Position numbers and translations under genes: made by a program
Source: an uncultured Rivibacter sp.
GTDB lineage: Bacteria > Pseudomonadota > Gammaproteobacteria > Burkholderiales > Burkholderiaceae
Length of the DNA stretch: 33,618 nucleotides
Reading direction: 5' to 3'
NCBI GenBank assembly: GCA_946481025.1
Contig: CAMLNA010000037.1
Coordinates: forward strand, 1-33,618
Shown: positions 1 to 9,451 of the stretch, piece by piece
Numbering within the stretch: position 1 is the stretch's first letter
Layout of the letters: each line of letters starts with the position of its first letter
The notes under the pieces: model-generated
What the model saw: only the letters and a program-made list of their open reading frames with translations
Databases searched by the model: none
Told to the model about the DNA's origin: nothing

Positions 1-272
1 GGCCCGGCGCGGCGGCCCGGAGGGATGTCGGCACCCCGCTCGCCGAGTACGGCGATCGACCCTCCGCGAGGGTCGGGCCTTGCGCGGGAGTGAGTGCCGC
101 GGCTCCAAGCCGGCCTGCGCCGGCTTGGACGGCACGAACGCCGGCAAGCTCTGCGGCCGGCAGGCCCGGCGCGGCGGCCCGGAGGGATGTCGGCACCCCG
201 CTCGCCGAGTACGGCGATCGACCCTCCGCGAGGGTCGGGCCTTGCTTGGGGCGGCCCGGCGCGGCGGCCCGG
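1..272. repeat. GC-rich intergenic direct repeat, two full copies plus a partial third
   Basis: An 83-bp unit at 1-83 recurs identically at 163-245, an offset of 162 bp. Its first 20 bases appear a third time at 253-272. Each full unit contains a perfect 7-bp hairpin with a 3-nt loop (58-74 in copy 1, GACCCTC/GAGGGTC). The spacer holds another perfect hairpin, arms 104-113 and 120-129 with a 6-nt loop. No convincing gene lies in 1-314, and the short open frames here only follow the repeat. The array begins at the window edge, so more copies may lie to the left. It follows the stop of the substrate-binding protein gene and could act in transcription termination or be a dispersed extragenic repeat. 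That role is inferred. Confidence 0.85.
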
Positions 273-314
273 GAAGTACACGTTGACACGGGATGTCTCA
301 TGAGCGCGCGTGCT

Positions 315-1777
315 TCAGCGAGCCGCGACCTGCGCACCACCCGCGCGCAATGCGGCGTAGTCGTACACCTGACCCTTGTTGGCGCGGGCATACGCCACGG
401 CTGCATCCTTCTGCAGGAAGGCGCTGACCTGGCCCTTGGCATCGCTGGCGAACCACGACAGCGGTGCCAGCAGCTTGATGCGCTGGATGAGGTCGTGCAC
501 GTACACCGCGAGGGCGCTCCTGCCGGCCGCCTCGAGCTTGCGCAGGTCACCGAAGGCCGATTCGATGCTGGCGTAGTAGCGCACCTTGGGTTCGCCCTGC
601 ACCCAGATGGCGGCGAGCCGCTGGGTGTCGGTGATGGGCTTGCCGGTCAGGTGGTCGCCGGCCTTGAGCGGGAGCTTGTCGTCGTTGCGCAGCCGAGCGT
701 CGTAGTCGAGGCCGGCGCTCCTGAAGGCCGCGCGCAGGTAGCGGTCGTCGATCGCGCGTTCGGCCGTGAGGTCGGTGTCGGTGCGGCGCAGCAGCTTCAA
801 TGTGTCGATCGAGGTCTGCAGCGCCTGGCGGTATTCGGGCTTCCAGGTGAAGTCGCGCGTCTGCAGGCCCAGCGGGCCGTGGTAGAGGTAGTTCACTGCG
901 GCTTCGATGCCGGTCACCTTCTCGATCAGCTCGCTGTACTTCTCGGGCTCGGCCGCGAACAGGCGGTCGGCCTCGATGGCCGCGCGCAGGAAGGCGGTCA
1001 CCACCTCGGGGTACTTCCTTGCGTACTCCGCATTGACCAGCGAGCCGTGATAGGTGGGCGCATTGGCCTGTGCGCCGTCGAAGATCTTGCGCGCGAAGCC
1101 GCGGTGGACGAACAGCTCGGCAAACGGCACGAAGTCGGCATGCGCCTCGACCTTGCTGGCCTGCAGCGCCGGCCCCGCCACTTCGGGCGCCTGCGTGATG
1201 ATGTGGACGTCCTTCTCCGGGTCCCAGCCCTGGGCCTTGACGGCCCGCAGCAGCATGCCGTGGGCGGTGGAGGCAAACGGCACCGAGATCGTGCGGCCCT
1301 TCAGCTCCGACAGCGACGTGACCGGCGAGTCCTTCGGCACCACGATGCCGTTGCCGCTGCCCAGCGTGCTGCCCGAGAGCACGGAGATGAACAGGCTCTG
1401 CTTGCCGGCCTTCTGGAAAGCCGCCAGGTTGTTGGAGCCGGGGAAGTCGGCCATCGAGCCGATGTCGAGCTTGTCGGCCAGCATCTCGTTGGTGAGCGGC
1501 GCGCCCGAGGTGAAGTTCTTCCACTGGATGTCGTAGGTCACGCCCTTGTAGCGGCCGTCGCGCGGCAGGTACTTCTCGAGCAGCTTGAGCTCGCGGATGA
1601 GAAGGCCGCCGGTGGCGCAGTTGATGGTGGTGTCCTGCGTGCCGATGGCCACGCGAATGGTCTCTGCCTGGGCGGTGGCGGCCAGGCCGAGGCCGAGCAC
1701 GATGGCGGGCAGGGCAGTCAGCAAGCGGGCGATCGATCGCATGTCGGTGTGTGGTGTCTTGACCGTTTCGTGGTTCA

Positions 1778-1778
<1 letters not shown>
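315..1778 (-). CDS. ABC transporter periplasmic substrate-binding protein (nitrate/sulfonate/taurine type)
   Basis: This is a periplasmic binding protein of the NrtA/SsuA/TauA group, expected to deliver a small anion or sulfonate to an inner-membrane ABC permease. The ATG at 1778 overlaps the upstream regulator's TGA by one base (TGATG), which implies translational coupling; a TTG one codon earlier is less likely. A signal peptide begins about 12 residues in (MRSIARLLTALP... ending near ATAQA). The mature start TIRVAIGTQDTTINCATGG and the later SVPFASTAHGMLLRAV segment are typical of the family. At about 487 aa it is longer than the usual 320-350 aa. The last ~90 residues (YVHDLIQRIK, WFASDAKGQ, AFLQKDAAVAYA) loosely recall NosL-type domains, a tentative link. 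No permease or ATPase gene is adjacent. Regulation by the coupled sigma54 activator is likely. The substrate is unknown. Confidence 0.85.
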
Positions 1779-2932
<1,154 letters not shown>

Positions 2933-2990
2933 CTCGTGTGCTTGTGGTGAGGGCTCGACAACAGCCCGTGCACGATAGGAGACAGCCGCG

Positions 2991-3008
2991 TTGGCGCGAA
3001 CTCAGCAT
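2991..3008 (+). promoter_or_regulatory. Possible sigma54 (-24/-12) promoter ahead of exbB
   Basis: The sequence TTGGCGCGAACTCAGCAT has the GG-N10-GC spacing of a sigma54 promoter and matches TTGGC.CG at -24 and GCA at -12, but lacks the TT of TTGC. It points toward exbB, about 140 bp upstream of the ATG, in the intergenic region shared with a sigma54 activator gene. Single matches of this quality occur by chance, so confidence is low. Confidence 0.3.
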
Positions 3009-3024
3009 TTCGCGCTTGCATATT

Positions 3025-3036
3025 CGAAGCGCTTCG
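3025..3036. promoter_or_regulatory. 12-bp perfect palindrome in divergent intergenic region
   Basis: CGAAGCGCTTCG is a perfect palindrome midway between the divergent sfnR-like gene and exbB. It is a plausible operator for a dimeric regulator, but no binding protein can be assigned from sequence. No AT-rich Fur-box-like sequence was seen in this interval. Confidence 0.3.
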
Positions 3037-3150
3037 GAGGGCGCTCCGCCGTGCAGGCGCGCATATCCATCTGCAAAAGTCTTTCTTCTTGCGCACGGTG
3101 CCCGCCCGCAGACTGCGCGCACCACGTCGTCATACACATCAGACACAACG

Positions 3151-3918
3151 ATGAAGCAGAGCCTCTTCTCCGTCAGCGTCCGGCGCCTTGTCGTTGCCGC
3201 GGCCTCCCTCGCATGGGCTTCGCTGGCCCGGGCCCAGAACGCGGCCTCGGCCGCCGCGGTGAGCAACCCCTACGGCCTCGAAGCGCTGTGGGTGCAAAGC
3301 GACTTCGTCGCCAAGGGCGTGCTCGTGATCCTCGCGGTGATGAGCCTGGGCAGCTGGTACATCATCCTCACCAAGCTCGTCGAGCAGGCGCGCCTGGGCC
3401 GCCAGGGCAAGGACGCGACGCAGAACTTCTGGAACGCGGGCACCGTGCAGCAGGGTGCCCACGTGCTGAAGCCGGACAGCGCCTACCGCTACATCGCCGA
3501 GGCCGGCATCGAAGCCACAGGCAAGCACGAAGGCCTGCTCAGGCACATCGCCCTCAACGAGTGGGTGACGCTGGGCATCCAGCGCGCCATCGAGCGCGTG
3601 CAGGCCTCCTTGCAGAACGGCCTCGCCTTCCTGGCCACGGTGGGTTCCACCGCGCCGTTCGTGGGGCTGTTCGGCACGGTGTGGGGCATCTATCACGCAC
3701 TCACCGCCATCGGCGTGGCGGGGCAGGCCAGCATCGACAAGGTGGCGGGGCCGGTGGGTGAAGCGCTCATCATGACCGCCATCGGCCTGGCCGTCGCCGT
3801 GCCGGCGGTGCTGGGCTACAACTGGCTGCTGCGGCGGAACAAGGCCGCACTCGACTCGGTGCGCGCCTTCGGCAACGACCTGCACTCGGTGCTGCTCGCC
3901 CAGGCGGCGGGCCGTTGA
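3151..3918 (+). CDS. exbB: MotA/TolQ/ExbB proton-channel family protein
   Basis: ExbB is the inner-membrane proton-channel subunit that, with ExbD, energises TonB. The 255-aa protein starts at the ATG that begins a signal-like segment (MKQSLFSVSVRRLVVAAASL...ARA), as in the larger ExbB class with an N-terminal extension. Transmembrane segments lie at about 55-75, 158-185 and 206-226. The conserved stretch LATVGSTAPFVGLFGTVWGI (160-179) and the region VGEALIMTAIGLAVAVPAV are diagnostic of the family. A longer reading frame runs upstream but would read through the intergenic region, so this start is preferred despite a weak Shine-Dalgarno. It is the first gene of an exbB-exbD-exbD-tonB operon, 13 bp ahead of the first exbD. 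Confidence 0.93.
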   Translation: MKQSLFSVSVRRLVVAAASLAWASLARAQNAASAAAVSNPYGLEALWVQSDFVAKGVLVILAVMSLGSWYIILTKLVEQARLGRQGKDATQNFWNAGTVQQGAHVLKPDSAYRYIAEAGIEATGKHEGLLRHIALNEWVTLGIQRAIERVQASLQNGLAFLATVGSTAPFVGLFGTVWGIYHALTAIGVAGQASIDKVAGPVGEALIMTAIGLAVAVPAVLGYNWLLRRNKAALDSVRAFGNDLHSVLLAQAAGR

Positions 3919-3931
3919 GGAGCGGGTCCCC

Positions 3932-4363
3932 ATGGCCATCAACCCGGCTTTGCCTGCGACCGGCGATGAAGACGAGGTCGTCTCGGCCATCAACACCACG
4001 CCGCTGGTCGACGTGATGCTGGTGCTGCTGATCATCTTCCTGATCACCATCCCGGTGGCGAACTACTCGGTGCCGGTGGAACTGCCGAAACAGCGCAACG
4101 AGGTGCGCGAGAGCAAGCCCGAGAACGTGGTGATCAGCGTCGATGCGCAAGGTGCGCTGTATTGGCACGACGCACGCGTCGCCGACACCGCGGCCCTGGT
4201 GGACAGGCTCAGGAAGCTCTCGGTGCAGCAGCCGCAACCGGAGGTGCACATTCGCGGCGACCTGCGGGCCGATTTCGAGTCGGTGGGCCGCATCGTCCTG
4301 GCCTGCCAGCGCGCGGGCATCGCGAAGGTGGGCTTCATCACCGAACCGCCGCCCCGCGGCTGA
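3932..4363 (+). CDS. exbD: ExbD/TolR biopolymer transport protein (first copy)
   Basis: ExbD is the partner of ExbB; its single transmembrane helix carries the proton-responsive aspartate. The 143-aa protein has INTTPLVDVMLVLLIIFLIT, with the conserved Asp at residue 27, followed by a periplasmic domain (VISVDAQGALYWHDARV...EVHIRGD) typical of ExbD. A GGAG lies 9 nt before the ATG. The gene is 13 bp after exbB and is followed 14 bp later by a second, diverged exbD. Length and motif are normal for the family. Confidence 0.94.
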   Translation: MAINPALPATGDEDEVVSAINTTPLVDVMLVLLIIFLITIPVANYSVPVELPKQRNEVRESKPENVVISVDAQGALYWHDARVADTAALVDRLRKLSVQQPQPEVHIRGDLRADFESVGRIVLACQRAGIAKVGFITEPPPRG

Positions 4364-4377
4364 CCCGGAGTTCACCC

Positions 4378-4815
4378 ATGGGCATGCAAGTGAGCGCCGA
4401 GGCCAACGGCAGCGCGGACCCCGAACCGATCATGGACATCAACACCACGCCGCTCATCGACGTGATGCTGGTCCTGCTGGTGATGCTCATCATCACCATC
4501 CCCATCCAGCTGCATGCGGTGAACCTCAACCTGCCGGTGGCCAACCCGCCGCCGGCCGAGGTGAAGCCCGAGGTGGTGAAGATCGACATCGACGGCGCCA
4601 GCACCCTCTACTGGAACGGCACGCCCGTGCAAACCCACGCCGAACTGCAGGGCAGGGTGTCGGCCGCCGCGGCACAGCCGGTGCAGCCCGAGGTGCATGT
4701 GCGGCCCGACCGGCGCGCGAAGTACGAGCGTTTCGTCGAGGTGATGGTCGCGCTGAACCAGGCCGGGCTGCACAAGATGGGTGTGGTCGGCAGCGAGCAA
4801 TACATCGAGAAGTGA
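4378..4815 (+). CDS. exbD: ExbD/TolR biopolymer transport protein (second copy)
   Basis: This second ExbD-type subunit has 145 aa. The helix INTTPLIDVMLVLLVMLIIT carries the conserved Asp at residue 28, and the periplasmic part (KIDIDGASTLYWNGTPV, EVHVRPD) is related to the first copy but clearly diverged. The ATG at 4378 has GGAG 7 nt upstream; an in-frame ATG two codons later is also possible. The gene ends 10 bp before tonB. Tandem exbD genes are known in dedicated TonB systems, where the two may form mixed assemblies with ExbB. Here both keep the key aspartate, so neither looks degenerate. Confidence 0.93.
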   Translation: MGMQVSAEANGSADPEPIMDINTTPLIDVMLVLLVMLIITIPIQLHAVNLNLPVANPPPAEVKPEVVKIDIDGASTLYWNGTPVQTHAELQGRVSAAAAQPVQPEVHVRPDRRAKYERFVEVMVALNQAGLHKMGVVGSEQYIEK

Positions 4816-4825
4816 GGTCCTGAAC

Positions 4826-5536
4826 ATGAGTGCAGTCCTTCCGCCGCAGGGCGCCTTTGCGCTGCCCGCCGCGCCGCGACCCGACACGTTGCGGCACCCG
4901 CCGGCCCCGCCCGGCTCGAGCCGCGGCACGGGCCTGGCCGTCGTGGTGGGGCTGCATGTGCTGGTCGGCTGGGCGCTGGCTTCGGGCCTGGCGCGCCAGG
5001 CGGTCGAGATCGTCAAGAAGCCGATCGAGATGGCCGTGATCCCCGAGGTCGCGCCGCCGCCGCCACCACCGCCCCCTCCGCCGCCCAGGGTCGAGAAGAT
5101 CCGCGAAGCGGCCAAGGCGCCGCCACCGCCGGCCTATGTGCCGCCGCCCGAGGTGGTGCCCGCCGCCCCGCCGCCCGAGCCGGTGATCCAGGCCGTGCAG
5201 GCCGAGCCGCCGAAGGCGCCGCCGGTCATCGAGCCGCCGGCCCCGCCCGCACCGCCGCCTGCGCCGGTGGTGGTGAAGCAGGAGATCAGCGTGGCCTGCC
5301 CCGGCTACCAGGCGGTGCTGGCGCAGGCGCTGGAAGAAGCGGTCGATCGCGTGGGCATCGTCGGCACGGTGCGCACCCTCATCAAGGTGCGCGGCTCGCA
5401 GGTGGTGGACGTGGTGCCGCAGTCCGGCCCCAGGGAGTACTACAAGTACCTGCAGACCGCGGTCAAGCGCATGCGCTGCTCCGCAGGTGGCGCGGAAGAG
5501 GTGCTGGTGAGCCTGGACGTGTTGTTCAAGAAGTGA
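4826..5536 (+). CDS. tonB: TonB energy-transducing protein
   Basis: TonB spans the periplasm and transmits ExbB/ExbD energy to outer-membrane receptors. The 236-aa protein has an N-terminal membrane anchor at about 36-56 (GLAVVVGLHVLVGWALASGL), a very proline-rich spacer (about 73-150, including an uninterrupted 11-Pro run) and a C-terminal TonB domain from about 153. The ATG at 4826 has GAGG upstream (4814-4817) and gives the expected short cytoplasmic tail. Two cysteines in the C-terminal domain (C158 and C218) could form a disulfide. It is the last gene of the operon, followed by an intrinsic terminator. The likely client is the TonB-dependent receptor at 13965-16721, by proximity only. 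Confidence 0.93.
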   Translation: MSAVLPPQGAFALPAAPRPDTLRHPPAPPGSSRGTGLAVVVGLHVLVGWALASGLARQAVEIVKKPIEMAVIPEVAPPPPPPPPPPPRVEKIREAAKAPPPPAYVPPPEVVPAAPPPEPVIQAVQAEPPKAPPVIEPPAPPAPPPAPVVVKQEISVACPGYQAVLAQALEEAVDRVGIVGTVRTLIKVRGSQVVDVVPQSGPREYYKYLQTAVKRMRCSAGGAEEVLVSLDVLFKK

Positions 5537-5578
5537 GGGCGTTCGGGTGGGAGGCCCGATCGGTTGGTGGTATGCCGC

Positions 5579-5611
5579 AACGAAGAGCCCTTGAAGGGTT
5601 CTTCGTTTTTT
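5579..5611 (+). terminator. Rho-independent terminator of the exb-tonB operon
   Basis: A 13-bp stem (5579-5591 paired with 5595-5607, one G-T wobble, 3-nt loop) is followed by a T run (5606-5611). It lies 43 bp after the tonB stop codon. Confidence 0.92.
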
Positions 5612-5937
5612 GGGGTGGCGGTCAGCGGGGGGCGGGTTGAACGTTGCGGGATGACCCGTTGCAGTCCTTTGGCTGGTAGCTTGGAGCCGACTGCAATGCA
5701 GCGTCTCCGGTCGGTCGGCCTTCGGCTTCGTACTCACGGTCAAGGCCACCTACCAGTCAATGACCGGCCCAGGCAGTCTTCTTGCCACCGATCGCTTCCG
5801 AAGGGGTTCGGCCTTGCGGTCTGGTGTCGTTTCGTGATCTGACGACTCCGGCGCGAACGCCTTCCCCTAGCCCACAGGATTGACAGGTCGACCCGGCCAG
5901 TTTTTGAATCGCCTTCCATGACGTCAAACAGGGGGGA
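5612..5937. other. Non-coding interval at left border of the unknown-gene segment
   Basis: About 325 bp with no gene I can support. The short open frames on both strands lack recognisable motifs or good ribosome-binding sites. Base composition shifts from the GC-rich tonB side to a more balanced composition here. No clear att repeat, integrase remnant or tRNA end was found. A promoter for the gene at 5938 should lie here but could not be pinned down. Confidence 0.5.
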
Positions 5938-7806
5938 ATGATGAGGAAGTTCATCGCGGCGTTGCTGTGGGCTTTCCCTCTGGGCGTTGTGGCCCAAGTG
6001 CGTCCACCTGCCACATGGGACGAGTTCCTGACACGGATCCCAGCCTATCCGTTTGCCCACATTGGCGATGAGATTCCCGTCCCCCTGATTGACGGCTGGC
6101 GCAGCAAGGCGTTCACGTGCCCTTCGACGTCAGGAGGGGGCGACTTCCCATCTAAGGATGAGGAAAAGAACGGGCAAGGAACCAAGGACTATCCCTGCGA
6201 TGATGGTGACGCGACGCTGTTCAACGGGCTGCTGTGCGCTTCGGGCGAGGAGGCTGGCTGCCGCGCGGTGGCTAACGCGCAGGCACGCGCTCGAGGGGCG
6301 AAGGCCGGGCAGTGGTATCGCAGCCCGAATCGCAGGGCCATGGGCCTCGGTGCGTGTACCAATGGCGAGGCCAGGGTGGGTACAGAGCGCTACTGCCGCG
6401 AATGCATCAACTCGTTCTCGCCCGACCAGATGCTGGGTCTTTCGCTGTACCTCGTCGTCAAGCACGACACCGACGCCGCCCAACACTGGCTCGATTGGAT
6501 CGAGCGCAACGCCAAGTCCACCACGCTGACACACAAGCCTTCGGGAAAGAAGTCGACCCTGCCCTGGCCGCGCTTGTGCGACCTGGATGAGCCAAGCAAC
6601 GCCTGCATCGCCATCTCCAAGAAAAAGAAGCCCGGCGAGGTACTCGGCTACCACGCCGGTGCGTGCTTCTATCTGCCCACAGACATTCGTGACCTAGCCT
6701 ACATCGCGGATAAGCTCGAGGTAGATTTGCCACCGGTCACTGCAAGAGCAGCAGCTCTTTCGCGAGCTACCGTGTCGGCCTTGGCGGGCGGCACGCCACC
6801 GCTCGTTCTCGATCAGATCGCTGCCGAGGCCGGGCCGGACAACTTCGTGCTGCATCTGCAGGCGGTGAGGGTGCTGATCCGCATGATCGTGCGCAACCCG
6901 AGCCTCAAGTACGAAAACTTGCCGCCATTGCCGACATCCTCGAGCACCATTGCAGCCCCTTGGGACGAGGGCATCTCCGAAGATCCGATTCTGTTGCATG
7001 AGCGCGCCAAGTCCATTGCGAGCCGCCAACCGTGGAATGCGTTTTACGCATTGCTCGCCTCCGGCCCCACCCCTGCAGTGCGAGACCTGATCGCCTCCGG
7101 CTGCCCGAAGAACGGGCAAGAGCTTGCCGAACGCTTTGAGTGGCTGTGGAACAAGACCGAGTTGCTCACCGCCAGGAGTTCAGGGTGGGACTGCGTCTTC
7201 GTTGCGCAGCTCTACAACAAAATGCGCGTGCGAAAGGACCTCTTCAAGGAACTGGCCCAGAGGCTGGATCCGGTGAACAAGCTGCTCGGCGATGCGTTGG
7301 CTGCGATGGAATTCGCCAACCGTCGCGACCAGGAGGCTGAGGCAGCAGAGAGCGCGGGGCTCGCGGCGTTATCCTCCGCGCAAGATGCTGTGGCCAACGC
7401 TGCGCACGAGGCTGTCCTGCGCAGCACGTTGGCCGCGACTGCCGCAGCTGCTGCTGCGGCGGAAGCCCATGCGGCCGGGTTGCGTCATGCGTACCGGGTG
7501 TACCGTCGCACGCATCCACCAGATCCGGCTCAGATTGCAGCCATTCGTGCAGCGGAGGCGGCGTCGGGGGCTGCGAGCAGCGCACACGGAGCAGCACAGA
7601 GCCAGCTAGACGAGTTCCTGTCGACGCTGGCCGATGCTCGCAATAAGCTGGACGACGAGGCCAAGAACCAAACCCAGAAAGCGCTTGCGGAAGCACATCG
7701 CGTCACGAGGTTAGTGCTCGCAGAGCAGACCAAGAAGCTCGCCCAGTTGCGGAGCGACTACGGCCGCGTGCAGCAGCTTCTGGGCATGTGGGAAGGCAAG
7801 GACTGA
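5938..7806 (+). CDS. Large secreted protein of unknown function
   Basis: I do not recognise this 622-aa protein with certainty. It starts with a clear Sec signal peptide (MRKFIAALLWAFPLGVVAQ), so it is exported. The ATG-ATG start at 5938/5941 is preceded by a GGGGGG tract; the second ATG has better spacing. Residues ~80-230 contain DGDATLFNGLLCASGEEAGC, GQWYRSPNRR and FSPDQMLGLSLYLV, with several cysteines. This looks like a folded catalytic or binding domain, but no function is claimed. About residues 440-610 are alanine-rich and strongly helical (EAEAAESAGLAALSSAQDAV onward), probably a long coiled coil or periplasm-spanning stalk. It opens the run of unknown same-strand genes to 11506. The domain reading is inference from composition. 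Confidence 0.75.
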   Translation: MMRKFIAALLWAFPLGVVAQVRPPATWDEFLTRIPAYPFAHIGDEIPVPLIDGWRSKAFTCPSTSGGGDFPSKDEEKNGQGTKDYPCDDGDATLFNGLLCASGEEAGCRAVANAQARARGAKAGQWYRSPNRRAMGLGACTNGEARVGTERYCRECINSFSPDQMLGLSLYLVVKHDTDAAQHWLDWIERNAKSTTLTHKPSGKKSTLPWPRLCDLDEPSNACIAISKKKKPGEVLGYHAGACFYLPTDIRDLAYIADKLEVDLPPVTARAAALSRATVSALAGGTPPLVLDQIAAEAGPDNFVLHLQAVRVLIRMIVRNPSLKYENLPPLPTSSSTIAAPWDEGISEDPILLHERAKSIASRQPWNAFYALLASGPTPAVRDLIASGCPKNGQELAERFEWLWNKTELLTARSSGWDCVFVAQLYNKMRVRKDLFKELAQRLDPVNKLLGDALAAMEFANRRDQEAEAAESAGLAALSSAQDAVANAAHEAVLRSTLAATAAAAAAAEAHAAGLRHAYRVYRRTHPPDPAQIAAIRAAEAASGAASSAHGAAQSQLDEFLSTLADARNKLDDEAKNQTQKALAEAHRVTRLVLAEQTKKLAQLRSDYGRVQQLLGMWEGKD

Positions 7807-8063
7807 GCTTCAGAATGCAGCAGCGGCGACAGCGCTGCGGGCGGGGCAGCGAGGCTGGCCACAGCGTGTCCGAGCCTTGCTTCTCTTCAGGGAGGTCGGG
7901 ATGCACTGTTTTGCTAGCGGTCGCCCAAAGCGGCGGCGAGAGTCTGCTTCCGCTGTAAGCGTGTGAGGTACAACCAAGTCATCGCCGCCGCCCGGGTTGT
8001 CGAGGACAGAAACTCAGTGGCAACGGCATGTGCTAAGCCCTCCATGGAAGAACTGAGAAAGAG
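7807..8063. other. Intergenic interval ahead of the ATPase/STAS-like pair
   Basis: 257 bp without a supportable gene. It separates the secreted-protein gene from the ATPase gene and is long enough to carry an independent promoter. Only weak short inverted repeats are visible (for example CAGCG/CGCTG near 7822-7838), with no T-run terminator. Confidence 0.4.
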
Positions 8064-8990
8064 ATGATCTGGAATGTGCTGTTCCCGGTCGAGCGAACTG
8101 TCCTGCTGCCGCAGTCGTTCAACGCCGACACGATGTTGCCGTTCTTGTCCCAAGTCGTGGACGAGCAGCGTGATGCCAAGTGCTCGAAGGTCATCTTCGA
8201 CTTTGCACGGTTGAACTTCGTCGAACCCGTCGGTGTCGTCGTTCTGTCCAATGTCATCGAGTACTTCAAGCTTCTGAGTTGCAAGGTGATGTTCAAGAAT
8301 CACACCAAGCAGACTCCCGGGGCGAAATTCCTGGATGACTCGCTGTTCTTTCAGCGGTACCTGGGGAAGAAGCTTTTTGGCGCTGCGCCTGTGCGGTCCA
8401 CAACGATCCCGCTCAATCTCATCCACAGTCGGGAGGCACAGGGTTACTTGCTCAAGACCTTGATACCGTGGATCGGTGACGCTGTTGGGATGTCAACCGA
8501 GTCGCTGGCCGGCGTCCGTGTGTCGCTGGAGGAGGTGCTGCACAACGTCCGCGATCATTCGGGGGTGGAGGTCGGCTGCACATTCGCGCAGCACTTCCCG
8601 AACAAGAACAGGATTCAGATTGCCATCTCCGACTTCGGGGCAGGTATTCCCAACGTCGTGCGCAACAAGCTGCCGGACACCTCGGATCCCGCAGCACTGC
8701 GTCTTGCTTGCCAAGAAGGATTCACGACGAAGAGCAACGTGCAGAACCGAGGGGCCGGGTTGCCGACGCTAATCAAATACGTGACGCAGAACAACGGTGG
8801 GAACGTGCTCATTGCGGCGGGCTTGGGCCACCTATCGGCCGCTCCCACGCCCCATGGCCAACATCGATTCAAGATTACGACTCGAGCTGCCGATGGGTTC
8901 TATCCGGGAACGTTGGTGCGCGTCATACTTCGGACTGACACCCTAGAGCTTGCCGCAGGCGATGCAGAAGTCGAGCCCTTCACATGGTAG
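8064..8990 (+). CDS. GHKL-family ATP-binding protein with STAS-like N-terminal half
   Basis: The 308-aa protein combines two regions. Residues ~20-90 resemble a STAS-type fold (KVIFDFARLNFVEPVGVVVL). Residues ~140-300 form a GHKL/histidine-kinase-like ATPase: the N-box EEVLHNVRDHS (N161), G1 box DFGAGIP (D190, G192, G194) and G2-like NRGAGLPTL (228-236). There is no phospho-accepting His domain, signal peptide or membrane helix, so it is a soluble ATPase or kinase akin to anti-sigma/partner-switch kinases rather than a sensor kinase. The stop codon lies inside a 7-nt overlap with the next gene (ATGGTAG), so the two are translationally coupled and likely interact. The target process is unknown. 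Confidence 0.85.
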   Translation: MIWNVLFPVERTVLLPQSFNADTMLPFLSQVVDEQRDAKCSKVIFDFARLNFVEPVGVVVLSNVIEYFKLLSCKVMFKNHTKQTPGAKFLDDSLFFQRYLGKKLFGAAPVRSTTIPLNLIHSREAQGYLLKTLIPWIGDAVGMSTESLAGVRVSLEEVLHNVRDHSGVEVGCTFAQHFPNKNRIQIAISDFGAGIPNVVRNKLPDTSDPAALRLACQEGFTTKSNVQNRGAGLPTLIKYVTQNNGGNVLIAAGLGHLSAAPTPHGQHRFKITTRAADGFYPGTLVRVILRTDTLELAAGDAEVEPFTW

Positions 8991-9295
8991 TCAAGGTGGC
9001 AGAGCACATAAGGAGCGCGTCGTCCTACGAGGACGGTGAGGTCATCTTTCGCCTGATCCTGCCCGCTGTACAGGCCGGCGAGGAGGTCCTCGTCGACTTC
9101 TCCGGCATCACCTCTGTGCCGTCTGCCTTCGTCAACTCCGCGTTCATTCGACTACTGGAGCATGTGCCGTTTAGCCAAGTAAAGAGCACGCTGGCATTCA
9201 CGCAGTCGACTCGCCAGATCAACCAACTCATCCGAAGCCGCTTTGAGTTCGTCGCTCAGAGCAAGTCTGGCCTGCCTCCCGCCAGCCAGTATTAA
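8984..9295 (+). CDS. STAS-like domain protein (DUF4325 family)
   Basis: This small soluble protein of 103 aa has core VLVDFSGITSVPSAFVNSAF (35-54), which matches the DUF4325 STAS-like pattern of a hydrophobic strand, an S-P/S-S-A/F-F-V-N turn and a helix. Such proteins commonly sit beside or are fused to GHKL ATPases. Its ATG overlaps the upstream ATPase stop by 7 nt. By analogy with SpoIIAA/SpoIIAB and RsbV/RsbW it may be the switch partner of that ATPase, with S44 or S47 as candidate modified residues. That analogy is inferred and no sigma factor gene is nearby. Confidence 0.82.
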   Translation: MVVKVAEHIRSASSYEDGEVIFRLILPAVQAGEEVLVDFSGITSVPSAFVNSAFIRLLEHVPFSQVKSTLAFTQSTRQINQLIRSRFEFVAQSKSGLPPASQY

Positions 9296-9451
9296 GACGG
9301 TCCCATCGAGTGAAGAGGTGCATCGCGTTGGGTGCACCGCATCTTGTCGATCCACAAGTTTGGGGATAGACGGGCCGCGCTGTCGCACGAAAATTGACAG
9401 TAGCGTTGTGGCCGATGTAGGGGCCAGCAGATCCAACCATGGGGCTCAACC

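Noticed and set aside
1..272. CRISPR array
   Set aside because: Only two full copies of an 83-bp unit 162 bp apart, with no short regular repeats or cas genes.
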